DNA from: Verrucomicrobiaceae bacterium
GTDB lineage: Bacteria > Verrucomicrobiota > Verrucomicrobiia > Verrucomicrobiales > Akkermansiaceae
Assembly: GCA_027484055.1 (NCBI GenBank)
Contig: JAIXQH010000051.1
Span: forward strand, 186,001-250,000
Direction: 5' to 3'
Length of the DNA: 64,000 nucleotides
The position numbers and the translations under genes were made by a program. Numbering within the stretch: position 1 is the first letter of the stretch; each line of letters starts with the position of its first letter. This document shows positions 9,621-17,639 of this stretch, in pieces. Below the pieces are notes generated by a model. It had not been told where the DNA came from. It made no database searches and saw only the letters and a program-made list of their open reading frames with translations.

Positions 9621-9673
9621 GTCCACCAAGTTATGCCAAGCGACTGGCCCATTCAATCGCTCAGATTGGGGCA

Positions 9674-10021
9674 TCACTGCCCCGCCACTGGCAGTAATGG
9701 ACGCATTTCATGCCGAACCTGCAACACAGTGACCCGCGCTTCTAGCTCATCGATCACAAAAAGAATCCGCCAAGCAGACGGTGTTTTCCAGGGCTTGAAT
9801 TGCATCTGCCTGATGGAGATCTCGGGCATCCACCGTCCGTTTTCCGGAGCGAATCCGTATCGTTCGGGATGCTGCCTCAGCGTATCTAGGGCCGTCTCCA
9901 GTAGATCCAACCAACGATCGGCGAGTTCCGCTCCACCACGCGTTTCATCCACCTCATACCATCGAATCTGTTCTTCAATGCAGCGCTCGGCCTCGGATGA
10001 CAGCAGCAACTCGTAGTCCAT
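9674..10021 (-). CDS. RelE/ParE superfamily toxin
   Basis: The 115-residue protein has the ParE/RelE fold pattern: an N-terminal strand and helix (YELLLSSEAERCIEEQIRWY), a long helix pair (ADRWLDLLETALDTLRQHPERYG), then the C-terminal sheet with WRILFVIDELEARVTVLQVRH. RelE members cleave ribosome-bound mRNA and ParE members poison gyrase; the sequence alone does not decide which. Its ATG overlaps the TGA of the antitoxin gene by one base, indicating coupled translation in the order antitoxin then toxin. A remnant of a related toxin gene lies at 11761-11832. Confidence 0.82.
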   Translation of the reverse strand: MDYELLLSSEAERCIEEQIRWYEVDETRGGAELADRWLDLLETALDTLRQHPERYGFAPENGRWMPEISIRQMQFKPWKTPSAWRILFVIDELEARVTVLQVRHEMRPLLPVAGQ

Positions 10022-10344
10022 CACGCTTTGGTCCGGCGTTGGTCGGCACGCTCGCGGAGCCTGCCCATCACGGTCTTTGCTGCTACACCGGCTTCACCCG
10101 CAGCATAGCTTTCCAAGGCCTCGCGAAGCCTCAGGTCCATGCGGTATTCCTCCGCATCGTGTGCCATTCGTTCAAACGCATCCAGCGAGAGCACCACGAC
10201 CGATGCCTTGCCGTTTTGGGTGAGAATTCTCACCCGCCCTCCCGCCGCGAGTTCTTTGGCGTGTTGCTTCGTGTTACGCGCAAAATCCGTCAGACTCACC
10301 ACGTCCTTTTTAAGGTCCATTCGCATGGATCGAAGTTCGCACAT
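10021..10344 (-). CDS. Phd/YefM-type antitoxin
   Basis: The C-terminal part (LTDFARNTKQHAKELAAGGR, then ILTQNGKASVVVLSLDAFER) is the standard Phd/YefM DNA-binding and dimerisation region, followed by an acidic, Arg-rich helix that would wrap the toxin. Such antitoxins neutralise the toxin and repress their own operon. I use ATG 10344 (107 residues) because GGAAT precedes it; ATG 10326 or 10320 are alternatives that start closer to the conserved domain. The frame is open far upstream through the ATPase gene, but that part is a shadow. Confidence 0.8.
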   Translation of the reverse strand: MCELRSMRMDLKKDVVSLTDFARNTKQHAKELAAGGRVRILTQNGKASVVVLSLDAFERMAHDAEEYRMDLRLREALESYAAGEAGVAAKTVMGRLRERADQRRTKA

Positions 10345-10426
10345 TATTCCGTGCTTTCCTACTCCTATTTTGCCACCGTTTAGCCAGAGCATTGTGAATC
10401 CGCCTCCTTGTTTCCACCTGGAATTT

Positions 10427-11575
10427 TCAACACCTCTCAAGCTCCTGCAACGCCGCCGGTAGTGATAACACGTGGATTTGCTCCGTGAGCGGGTAACACG
10501 CTTCACCCGGGTGGACGACCCAGAGCTTCTCCAATTGCAGGCTCTCCACCGCGCTGTGCATGGACTTGGTGGTGCGGGGAGCGTCGCTGTATTTGAATTC
10601 AAACCCAATCCGCCGACCATTCCGCAGCAGGAGTAGATCGAGTTCCGCGCCGGAATGGGTGGCCCAGAACCAGGCTTGGCGGTCATCGGTGCGGCGCAGG
10701 ATTTGATCGATGCAGAAGCCTTCCCACGAGGCTCCGCACTTGGGATGTCCCTCGACGGCGGCGGGCGAGGTAAGGCCCAACAAGGCATGGAGCAGGCCGG
10801 TGTCCCGGACATAGACCTTGGGATGCCGGACAAGGCGTTTTCCCAGATTCTCGAACCAGGGCGGGAGCTGCCGGATCATGAAGGCGTTCGTCATGATATC
10901 GAGGTGGCGGCGAACGGTTTGATTCGACTCACCCAGAGAACGGCCGATTTCGGAGCCGTTGGAAATACCGCCATGGTGGTGCGCGAGCATTTGCCAAAGC
11001 CGTCGCAGAGCCTCGGGCTGCGTGTTCACGCCGAAGCGCCGGATGTCGCGCTCCAGAAAGGTGCGGATGAAATCCGTCCGCCATTGGTAGCTGGCAGCAT
11101 CGTCCGCCGCTAGAAAGGAGAGTGGGAATCCACCTCGTTGCCAGAGTCGGGCTTGGTCGGCGACTCCTGTTTCATCCAAGGTAAAGCCGCCGATTTCGAT
11201 GAACTCAACGCGGCCCGCAAGGGTTTCCGAAGACGTTTTCAGGAGATCGGGCGAGGCACTGCCAAGAATCAGAAACCGCGCCGGCAGTGGCTCACGATCC
11301 GCCAGAACCCGCAGAATGGGAGCGAGTGCGGGCATGAGTTGGAATTCGTCTAGAACGACCAGACCGTCCAATTTTTCCAAGGCCAGCATGGGAGCGCTTA
11401 AGCGATTGGCATCCGTAGGATCTTCCAAATCGAACAGCGTTCCGCCTTGCTCTGCTGCGATGATTCTCGCCAGCGACGTCTTCCCCGCTTGCCGTGGACC
11501 TAGCAACGCAACGATCCGACTACGACCTAAAGCGGTGCGGATTTTGTCCAGAAGGTGCTTCCGTTCTAGCGGCAT
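10427..11575 (-). CDS. AAA_14/DUF4143 family ATPase
   Basis: A 382-residue ATPase with a Walker A near the N-terminus (GPRQAGKTS, about residues 26-34), a Walker B-like LVVLDEFQ (about 92-99), a sensor-like RFLILGSASPDLL and a C-terminal DUF4143 part with YVRDTGLLHALLG and ELDLLLLRNGRRIGFEFKY, which has the look of a PD-(D/E)xK nuclease-like core. Families with this architecture are widespread, and their role is unclear. It lies just upstream of the antitoxin gene on the same strand but with a separate 82-base gap, so it may or may not share the transcript. Confidence 0.88.
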   Translation of the reverse strand: MPLERKHLLDKIRTALGRSRIVALLGPRQAGKTSLARIIAAEQGGTLFDLEDPTDANRLSAPMLALEKLDGLVVLDEFQLMPALAPILRVLADREPLPARFLILGSASPDLLKTSSETLAGRVEFIEIGGFTLDETGVADQARLWQRGGFPLSFLAADDAASYQWRTDFIRTFLERDIRRFGVNTQPEALRRLWQMLAHHHGGISNGSEIGRSLGESNQTVRRHLDIMTNAFMIRQLPPWFENLGKRLVRHPKVYVRDTGLLHALLGLTSPAAVEGHPKCGASWEGFCIDQILRRTDDRQAWFWATHSGAELDLLLLRNGRRIGFEFKYSDAPRTTKSMHSAVESLQLEKLWVVHPGEACYPLTEQIHVLSLPAALQELERC

Positions 11576-11651
11576 CCATGAAATTTGGATTAACTATGTC
11601 CAAAATTCAATGTTAAATTTTTATGTTTTGAAGTTATCGCTCAGCACCTTA

Positions 11652-11735
11652 ATGGGAGTTCTCCCTAGCAAATACGGGCTCGTCCTCGTCTCCGAACTCG
11701 CCGAAGGCCGCACCAAGAAGAAGGTGACATCACTG
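11652..11735 (+). pseudogene. Fragment of a pnp S1-domain coding sequence
   Basis: The stretch from ATGGGAGTTCTCCCTAGCAA onward translates as MGVLPSKYGLVLVSELAEGRT. This matches MEVLPGKDGLVHVSELAEGRT of the intact PNPase encoded at 8309-8371. After GRT about 24 bases are missing relative to pnp, and a KKGD-I-TA-like remnant continues with a further single-base deletion. It has no start signal of its own and no flanking PNPase sequence. It is a decayed partial copy, not a functional gene. Confidence 0.75.
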
Positions 11736-11760
11736 CACTTCAACACATCGTAGAGTCGCT

Positions 11761-11832
11761 TCACACACCGTATCTTTCATGCCGCTCCCTCAGTGCATCG
11801 AGAGCTGCCTCCAGCAGACCCAAGCCGCCGCC
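11761..11832 (-). pseudogene. 3' remnant of a second RelE/ParE-type toxin gene
   Basis: Read on the minus strand this stretch gives LGLLEAALDALRERHERYGV and then a stop at 11761-11763. It matches the WLDLLETALDTLRQHPERYG helix pair of the intact toxin at 9674-10021. Upstream the frame loses similarity, and the C-terminal sheet is missing. It is a degraded toxin gene fragment, next to the pnp fragment. Confidence 0.65.
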
Positions 11833-11853
11833 TGACGGGGCTGCTGGCTTGCC

Positions 11854-12735
11854 TTATTTCGAGGGCACGGGCTCGATGTCATGCACGCGGCCATAGTCCA
11901 CTTCTAGGCGGCCGTCGGCGTGTTCGGTGTAGATTTCAACGAAGCGGTGGTCGAAGTGGACGTCCTCCCAGCTGTAGTCGGCTTGGCTTTGCACGGAGGC
12001 TTGGATGACGGTGTCGGTGCAGACGATGGAGGTCATGAATCGAGTCCCGGCCTCTTCGAGCATTTCTGCGGTCACGCCATAGAGCGGGCTGTTTTCATCG
12101 ATTTGGTGGCGGATGGTGACAGCGGAGGGAAACAGCAGTAGACGGTCGAAGTCGAGCTTCAGGGAGTAAAAGCGGCGCACGTCATCGTCCTCCTCAATCA
12201 CCCATTCGCGGCGGATCATCATGAGGCGGAACTCGGCTTCCACCATCGGTTGGTGCTGCTGGTTGGCGACGCGGAGTTGAAGGCATGGCTTCCCGCCGAA
12301 GTTGCAGATGACCATGGTTTTGCTAAAAATAAGCCGCGCGATAGGCCGGGAAAATCGGACAAAGATCAGCCCAGTGACCACGGCGGTGAAGAACATGCCG
12401 ACGACGATTTCCAACGTCGTCACCGCATTTCCATACACCGTGGCCGGGTAGAGGTGGCCGAAGCCGACGGTGGACAGGGTCTGAACGCTAAAGAAGAAGG
12501 CGCTGGGAAATGAGCCGGGGGTCATCTCGGCGATGCAATTTCCGCCGAGCAGGTAGGCCACGGCGAAGAGGAGATTGATCCCGAGATAGAGTGCGAGCAC
12601 CGCTAAGCCGAAGCGCGGCCACGTCAAGCTGAGCACGGTGCGGTAAAAATCCGGCCATCCGTGGTGGCGGGAGTTCGTGCGGAGGAATTCAATTTTCCCG
12701 GAGCGGATGGTGACGGGTGGGCGGGATTTTCTCAT
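11854..12735 (-). CDS. Inward-rectifier potassium channel (KirBac type)
   Basis: The 293-residue protein shows the KirBac layout: a first transmembrane helix (LAVLALYLGINLLFAVAYLL, about residues 42-61), a pore helix (SAFFFSVQTLS), the selectivity filter TVGFG, and a second membrane helix (TTLEIVVGMFFTAVVTGLIF). A cytoplasmic immunoglobulin-like domain of about 160 residues follows (from FSRPIARLIFSKTMVI). It should form tetramers in the inner membrane that conduct K+. LRVANQQHQPMVEAEFRLMM is typical of the cytoplasmic part. The gene is monocistronic and divergent from gspE. The start at ATG 12735 leaves a basic N-terminus. Confidence 0.93.
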   Translation of the reverse strand: MRKSRPPVTIRSGKIEFLRTNSRHHGWPDFYRTVLSLTWPRFGLAVLALYLGINLLFAVAYLLGGNCIAEMTPGSFPSAFFFSVQTLSTVGFGHLYPATVYGNAVTTLEIVVGMFFTAVVTGLIFVRFSRPIARLIFSKTMVICNFGGKPCLQLRVANQQHQPMVEAEFRLMMIRREWVIEEDDDVRRFYSLKLDFDRLLLFPSAVTIRHQIDENSPLYGVTAEMLEEAGTRFMTSIVCTDTVIQASVQSQADYSWEDVHFDHRFVEIYTEHADGRLEVDYGRVHDIEPVPSK

Positions 12736-12965
12736 GCCGCAAGAAGATGTAGCGGGTGTGCGGCGGGTTGACGAGTCTTTGGCCGAGCTGGAGTGTGGAC
12801 TTTGTGAAAAAATCTGTACAGGTTGGCGGCTTGACTCCTGTGGCGAAATACTTGGCGCGCCTGTGAAACCCGCCTCCGCAATCGGGGATTGCTGGCGATT
12901 TCGGACATTTTAGAGAGACAAGATTGCGTCCAGCGGGCATTTAAAGGACAAGAAGTCCACCGACC

Positions 12966-14681
12966 ATGACACAGCTTTTGATCGAACCCGCTCGCCGCAC
13001 TGGTTGCGAGGACCTCCCCGCACTCACTGAAGTGCTCCGCAGTGCCGCGCAGCGTCAGCGTTCCCCCATCGACGACGTGCTCGACTCGGGTGTGGTCGAT
13101 GAAGAACGCTACCTCTGCGAAATCGCCAACGATCTCGGCATCGAGTGGCTGGTGAGCATACCCATGGCAGAAGTGCCGCTGCCCCTCCGCGAAGCCTGCG
13201 GCCCCCGCGTCGCGCTGCGGCATCGGCTTTTACCGGTGGAAATCACGGGCGAGGGCGACTACCGGCGCTTGAAATTGGCCACTTTCGATCCTTTCAACCT
13301 CGTCGCCCGCCAGGCCGCCGCGCAGGAACTTGCCCTGCCCATCGACTGGTGCATGGCCTCCCGCAAGCGGCTGCACGAGGCACTCCGCCGACTTTACGGG
13401 GTGGGCGCGGACACGTTTGAACAAATTTTAGAAGGTCGGGACTTCGACTACGACCACTTGGACACCGGCGAGGACGAGGCAAACGTCATCGACCAAGACG
13501 ACGACGAAGAAGCCTCCGTGGTGAAATTCGTGAACCAGATCATCCGCGAAGCGCTCGACCAGCGGGCGACGGATATTCACGTCGAGCCACTCAGCACGAA
13601 TCTCCGCATCCGCTACCGGATCGACGGGCGGCTCATCGAGATCGCCGTGCCGGAAAACATCAAGGCGCTGCAAAGCTCCGTCATCGCCCGTTTGAAAATC
13701 ATGGCCCGCCTCGACATCGCCGAGCGCCGCGTCCCCCAGGACGGCCGGATCAACCTCCAGTTTGAAGGCGCGACCATCGACGTCCGGGTCGCCACGGTGC
13801 CGACGGTCGAAGGCGAGAGCGTTTCCCTGCGTCTGCTCAACCAAGAGAAATTCAACATCGCCAAGCTCGGCATGGAGTCCTTCGTGCAGAAAAAAATCGA
13901 AGCCCTGCTCCACCTTTCCAACGGCATCATCCTCATCACCGGCCCCACCGGTTCCGGGAAATCGACCAGCCTTTACTCTTTCCTCACCGAGGTGAATCAC
14001 CCCGAACGCCGCATCGTCACGGTCGAAGACCCCGTGGAAAACAAGCTCACCGGCGTCATGCAGATCGCGGTGAAAAATGAAATCGGCCTCACCTTCGCCA
14101 CCGCGCTGCGTTCCATCCTCCGCGCGGACCCGAACATCGTCATGATCGGGGAAATTCGCGACCTAGAAACCGCAGAAATCGCCATCCGCGCCTCACTCAC
14201 CGGTCACTTGGTGTTTTCCACCCTCCACACGAACGACGCCATGGGCGGCATCAGCCGTCTTGTGGACATGGGCGTGGAACCCTTCCTCGTCTCCGCCGCT
14301 GTCCGCGCCTTTCTGGCCCAGCGCCTGGTCCGGAAGCTTTGCCCGCATTGCAAAGTGCCGCGTGACGTCAGCGAGCAAAACCGCCGCGACCTCGGCATCC
14401 CGCTTCACCTACCCGGCCAAGTTTATTCGCCGAAAGGCTGCGACCGCTGCCGCATGACCGGCTTCTCTGGCCGACTCGCGATTTACGAAATCATCCAGCT
14501 CACCCAGCCCATGCAAGAACTCGTCGCCCACCGCGCCCAAGCCGTGGACATGCGCGCCCAAGCAGTCCGCGACGGTTACATCCCCATGCGCGAATACGGT
14601 TGGCACAAGGTGATGAAGGGCGAGACGACGATCGAGGAAGTCATCTCCGTCACCTCCTCCGACATCGGTGGTGCGGATTAA
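12966..14681 (+). CDS. gspE: Type II secretion / type IV pilus assembly ATPase (GspE/PilB family)
   Basis: A 571-residue secretion ATPase that would drive pseudopilus or pilus assembly from the cytoplasmic face. The N-terminal MshEN-like region is followed by the NTPase core: Walker A GPTGSGKS (about residues 324-331), an Asp box region RIVTVEDPVE, Walker B IVMIGEIRD, and the His box GHLVFSTLHTNDA. A four-cysteine zinc motif is present (CPHC and CDRC, about residues 459-500), as in GspE and PilB. gspF follows 117 bases downstream, but no pseudopilin, secretin or GspG gene lies nearby. It could act in either system, so the symbol is provisional. Confidence 0.92.
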   Translation: MTQLLIEPARRTGCEDLPALTEVLRSAAQRQRSPIDDVLDSGVVDEERYLCEIANDLGIEWLVSIPMAEVPLPLREACGPRVALRHRLLPVEITGEGDYRRLKLATFDPFNLVARQAAAQELALPIDWCMASRKRLHEALRRLYGVGADTFEQILEGRDFDYDHLDTGEDEANVIDQDDDEEASVVKFVNQIIREALDQRATDIHVEPLSTNLRIRYRIDGRLIEIAVPENIKALQSSVIARLKIMARLDIAERRVPQDGRINLQFEGATIDVRVATVPTVEGESVSLRLLNQEKFNIAKLGMESFVQKKIEALLHLSNGIILITGPTGSGKSTSLYSFLTEVNHPERRIVTVEDPVENKLTGVMQIAVKNEIGLTFATALRSILRADPNIVMIGEIRDLETAEIAIRASLTGHLVFSTLHTNDAMGGISRLVDMGVEPFLVSAAVRAFLAQRLVRKLCPHCKVPRDVSEQNRRDLGIPLHLPGQVYSPKGCDRCRMTGFSGRLAIYEIIQLTQPMQELVAHRAQAVDMRAQAVRDGYIPMREYGWHKVMKGETTIEEVISVTSSDIGGAD

Positions 14682-14695
14682 AGTTAGAAGTTAAA

Positions 14696-14768
14696 TGTTA
14701 AAAGTTATTAGGATTGAAATCATGATAAAAATCCGAGCCATAAATCTATTTCCTAATAACTTTTAACA
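14696..14768. repeat. 18-bp perfect inverted repeat between gspE and gspF
   Basis: TGTTAAAAGTTATTAGGA (14696-14713) and TCCTAATAACTTTTAACA (14751-14768) are exact reverse complements separated by 37 AT-rich bases. Further TTAAATGTTA and ACAAATAACAAATAAC units flank it. There is no T run, so it is not a standard terminator. It resembles the AT-rich intergenic repeats seen in this phylum. Confidence 0.8.
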
Positions 14769-14798
14769 AATAACAAATAACGTATAACGCCACCCAAG

Positions 14799-16076
14799 AT
14801 GCCCCTCTTCGCCTACAAAGCCCTCGCCGCGAACGGCTCCGTCACCACGGGCGAAATCGATGCTGCTGACCGCCCAGAAGCCTTGCGGGTGCTGGATCGA
14901 AAAGGCCTCCAGCCGGTCAATCTCAAGGAAACCGCCGCCGCCATCAAGAAGTCGGGCACCCCCTCCAAGGGCAAGACGGAGGAGGTGAAACCCAAGCCCA
15001 GTGCCAAAGAAGACGTCATCCCAGACGGCCCCATCAAGCTGAAGCGCCAAGAAGTCGTGCTCTTCACCGAGGAGCTGTCCGACATGCTTTCCGCCGGTCT
15101 TCAGCTTGAGCCAGCCCTGAAATCCATGGAAGGCCGCCAAGAACTTGGCAACCTCAAGGCCGTTTCCTCCAAGATCCGCACCATCGTCCGCGACGGGGTG
15201 AATTTCTCCGTGGCCTTGAAAAAGGTCAGCCCCAGCTTCGGCCCACTTTATTGCTCTCTCGCGGCAGCCGGGGAGGCTTCCGGCGCGCTCGACGACATTC
15301 TCAAGCGCCAAGCCCACTACCTCAAGGCTCTCGCCGAGCTTCGCAGTCGCCTGATCCTCGCGATGATTTACCCAGCCTTCTTGGTATTCGCCGGGATCGC
15401 CGTCGTCATCGTCTTCGTCACCACCCTCATTCCCCAACTCACCCAGCTCATCGAGAGCACACCCGGCGGGAAAATCCCACTCCCCGCCGCCCTTCTGATG
15501 GGCTTTTCCGCGTTTCTCAGCAAATGGTGGCCGTTCATCCTCATCATCCTCATCGCCGCCGGCCTGTTTTTTAAAGCTTGGAAAGACAACGACGCGAACA
15601 AGCCAAAGTGGGATCGCATCAAGCTCCGGCTCCCACTCTTCGGCCCGGTCATCGTCAGCCGTTTCTACGTCCAGTTCCTCGAAACCATGGCCAACCTCGT
15701 CGCCAACGGCCTGCCGCTGCTGCGTGCGCTCGAACTCTCTCGCGACGCCACCCAGAACCAGGCGCTCCGCAGTGAGTTGGACCAAGTCATCGGCCTCGTC
15801 GGTGATGGTCGCTCATTTTCCAAGGCCCTCATCCGCAATGGAAATTTCCCACCGCTCCTCATCGACATGATTTCCGTGGGTGAGCAAACCGGTAAAATCG
15901 ACCAGTCGCTCCGCCGCGCTGCCGAGCGCTACGACAAGGAGCTCGACAAGGATCTCAAGCGCATCATGGCGCTCATCATGCCCACCGTGCTCATTATCAT
16001 GGCCGCACTCATCGGCACCATGGCCTACCTGATGATCACCGGTATCTTCAACACGATTTCAAATCTCAATAAATAA
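14799..16076 (+). CDS. gspF: Type II secretion / type IV pilus inner-membrane protein (GspF/PilC family)
   Basis: The 425-residue polytopic protein begins with MPLFAYKALAANGSVTTGEI, the usual start of GspF. Two repeated T2SSF domains follow. The first contains LFTEELSDMLSAGLQLEPAL and AGEASGALDDIL; the second contains FLETMANLVANGLPLLRALE and SVGEQTGKIDQSL. Three hydrophobic segments lie at about residues 190-215, 240-255 and 395-420. It would be the membrane platform engaged by the upstream ATPase. A Lys/Pro-rich linker at residues 45-75 separates the N-terminal domain. The pair looks like an isolated assembly module whose other parts are encoded elsewhere. Confidence 0.92.
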   Translation: MPLFAYKALAANGSVTTGEIDAADRPEALRVLDRKGLQPVNLKETAAAIKKSGTPSKGKTEEVKPKPSAKEDVIPDGPIKLKRQEVVLFTEELSDMLSAGLQLEPALKSMEGRQELGNLKAVSSKIRTIVRDGVNFSVALKKVSPSFGPLYCSLAAAGEASGALDDILKRQAHYLKALAELRSRLILAMIYPAFLVFAGIAVVIVFVTTLIPQLTQLIESTPGGKIPLPAALLMGFSAFLSKWWPFILIILIAAGLFFKAWKDNDANKPKWDRIKLRLPLFGPVIVSRFYVQFLETMANLVANGLPLLRALELSRDATQNQALRSELDQVIGLVGDGRSFSKALIRNGNFPPLLIDMISVGEQTGKIDQSLRRAAERYDKELDKDLKRIMALIMPTVLIIMAALIGTMAYLMITGIFNTISNLNK

Positions 16077-16091
16077 GCCGCGCCAAGCCGC

Positions 16092-16622
16092 ATGAAAACC
16101 CAAGCCGCCGGAGAAAAAGCAGAGCTCATCCACTACGCGCTCAGCGACTGCTCACTCGGCGGCATCCTCGTCGCCTTCACGGCCACCGGCGTCTGTGCCA
16201 TTTTATTCGGCGACTCGCCAGCGGCCCTGCTCGCCGACTTAAAAGCCCGCTTTCCCCACGCAGAACGGGTCATGGCGAATGCGGACTCCTCAGCAGAGTT
16301 GCTCTACAAGGTCATCGCCTTCGTCGAGACCCCCGCACTCGGGCTCGACTTGCCGCTTGATGTCAAAGGCACCCCCTTTCAACGACGCGTCTGGCAAGCC
16401 CTGCGCGAGATCCCAGCAGGCAGCACCGTGAGCTACTCGGAGATTGCCCAGAAAATCGGGAGCCCAAAGTCCGTCCGCGCCGTCGCTGGAGCCTGTGCTG
16501 CGAACCCCATCGGCATCGCCATTCCCTGTCACCGCGTCGTCCGGATCGGTGGTGCCCTCGCTGGATTCCGCTGGGGCATTGAGCGGAAAAAAGCCCTACT
16601 CAGCCGTGAAGCCTGCCTCTGA
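16092..16622 (+). CDS. ogt: Methylated-DNA-[protein]-cysteine S-methyltransferase
   Basis: The 176-residue suicide repair protein transfers the alkyl group from O6-alkylguanine in DNA to its own cysteine. The active-site motif IPCHRVVR is present (about residues 144-151), preceded by the recognition helix with VRAVAGACAANPIG and followed by ALAGFRWGIERKKALLSREA. The sequence resembles the C-terminal half of Ada more than Ogt, but the N-terminal zinc domain of Ada is absent, so a regulatory role is unlikely. The alkB-type gene starts three bases after its stop, making a two-gene alkylation-repair operon. Confidence 0.93.
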   Translation: MKTQAAGEKAELIHYALSDCSLGGILVAFTATGVCAILFGDSPAALLADLKARFPHAERVMANADSSAELLYKVIAFVETPALGLDLPLDVKGTPFQRRVWQALREIPAGSTVSYSEIAQKIGSPKSVRAVAGACAANPIGIAIPCHRVVRIGGALAGFRWGIERKKALLSREACL

Positions 16623-16625
16623 GCG

Positions 16626-17225
16626 ATGGACCTTTTCGGCACCGATCCCAGCGCCAACTTACTCCCGTATGACGGCCTCGTAAATTATCACGGCCCCATC
16701 CTGAGCCCCGAGCAGACGCAGGCTTATTTCGAAACGCTGCTCCACACCATCCCATGGAAAAATGATGAGGCCGTCATCTTCGGCAAGCGCATCATCACCG
16801 CCCGGAAAGTCGCTTGGTATGGAGATTCCGCCTTTTCCTACACCTACTCCGGCACCACCAAGCAAGCCCTCGCTTGGACCGCAGAACTCGCCGCGCTCAA
16901 GTCTCGCGTCGAGCACATCACCGGCACCCGCTTTAACTCCTGTCTGCTCAATCTCTACCACGACGGCAACGAAGGCATGGCCTGGCACAGCGACGACGAA
17001 AAATCCCTCGCCAGCGACAGCAGCATCGCCTCCATCAGCCTCGGCGCGGAGCGTGAATTCCGCTTCAGACATAAGCACCATGAGGACAAGGCCGCCGTGC
17101 TCCTCGAAAGTGGCAGCTTGCTCGTCATGCAAGGCCGCACCCAGACCCACTGGCTCCACAGCATTCCAAAATCAAAAAAAATCAAAACCCCTCGCATCAA
17201 TCTCACCTTCCGCACCATGCGCTAG
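16626..17225 (+). CDS. alkB: AlkB-like Fe(II)/2-oxoglutarate dioxygenase
   Basis: A 199-residue member of the AlkB family, which removes methyl groups from N1-methyladenine and N3-methylcytosine by oxidation. The iron ligands fit HSDDE (H-x-D, about residues 120-122) and the His of QTHWLHSIPKS. The 2-oxoglutarate-binding arginines are in RINLTFR at the C-terminus. SLLNLYHDGNEGMAWHSDDE-like residues and SISLGAEREFRFRHK are typical of ALKBH2/3-type and bacterial short AlkB proteins. It sits directly behind the methyltransferase gene, so both major direct-reversal alkylation repair routes are co-transcribed. Confidence 0.92.
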   Translation: MDLFGTDPSANLLPYDGLVNYHGPILSPEQTQAYFETLLHTIPWKNDEAVIFGKRIITARKVAWYGDSAFSYTYSGTTKQALAWTAELAALKSRVEHITGTRFNSCLLNLYHDGNEGMAWHSDDEKSLASDSSIASISLGAEREFRFRHKHHEDKAAVLLESGSLLVMQGRTQTHWLHSIPKSKKIKTPRINLTFRTMR

Positions 17226-17639
17226 GCCGGAATGGAAGTCGCTACAGTTCAAAATTTTTGAGTGAAGTTGAAGAATCTAGGACTTCATTAGTGTGGTAAC
17301 CGACTGGCTTTTAATGACTTGCTGCTTTAACATTAGTAAAATAGGTTGTTTAATAAACTATTTAGTTGACGATTGGCGAGGTCCGTAGTTTTCTCGTGTC
17401 GTTCCCACCATGAAAGCCCCGCAAATGTTCGCCCGAACCGGAAACCATCGCGTTGTGGAATTCCGCTGTCGATGTGCTTGATCACCGTGGTTTTTCGCCG
17501 CTCTTTTACGGCGATAATTTCGATACCAAATTTTTCCATAAAGGCCTTGGTCGGCGTGATTGATGCATCCTGCTCCGGAATTTCCGGGGCGGGATGCCAA
17601 CCGACGAACCTCTCAACTCAATTTCAACATCCGAATTTC
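17226..17639. other. AT-rich stretch without a convincing gene
   Basis: A 68-codon minus-strand frame (17333-17539, FGIEIIAVKERRKTTVIKHI-like) is the most protein-like sequence here, but it has no visible ribosome binding site and no family I recognise. The stretch is more AT-rich than its neighbours. It may hold the promoter of the gene at 17640 or the remains of a lost gene. Confidence 0.3.

Noticed and set aside
10345-10833. Long upstream extension of the antitoxin frame
   Set aside because: The extension runs through the ATPase gene in another frame, is Pro/Ser/Arg-rich and lacks any domain; the antitoxin domain starts near 10320.
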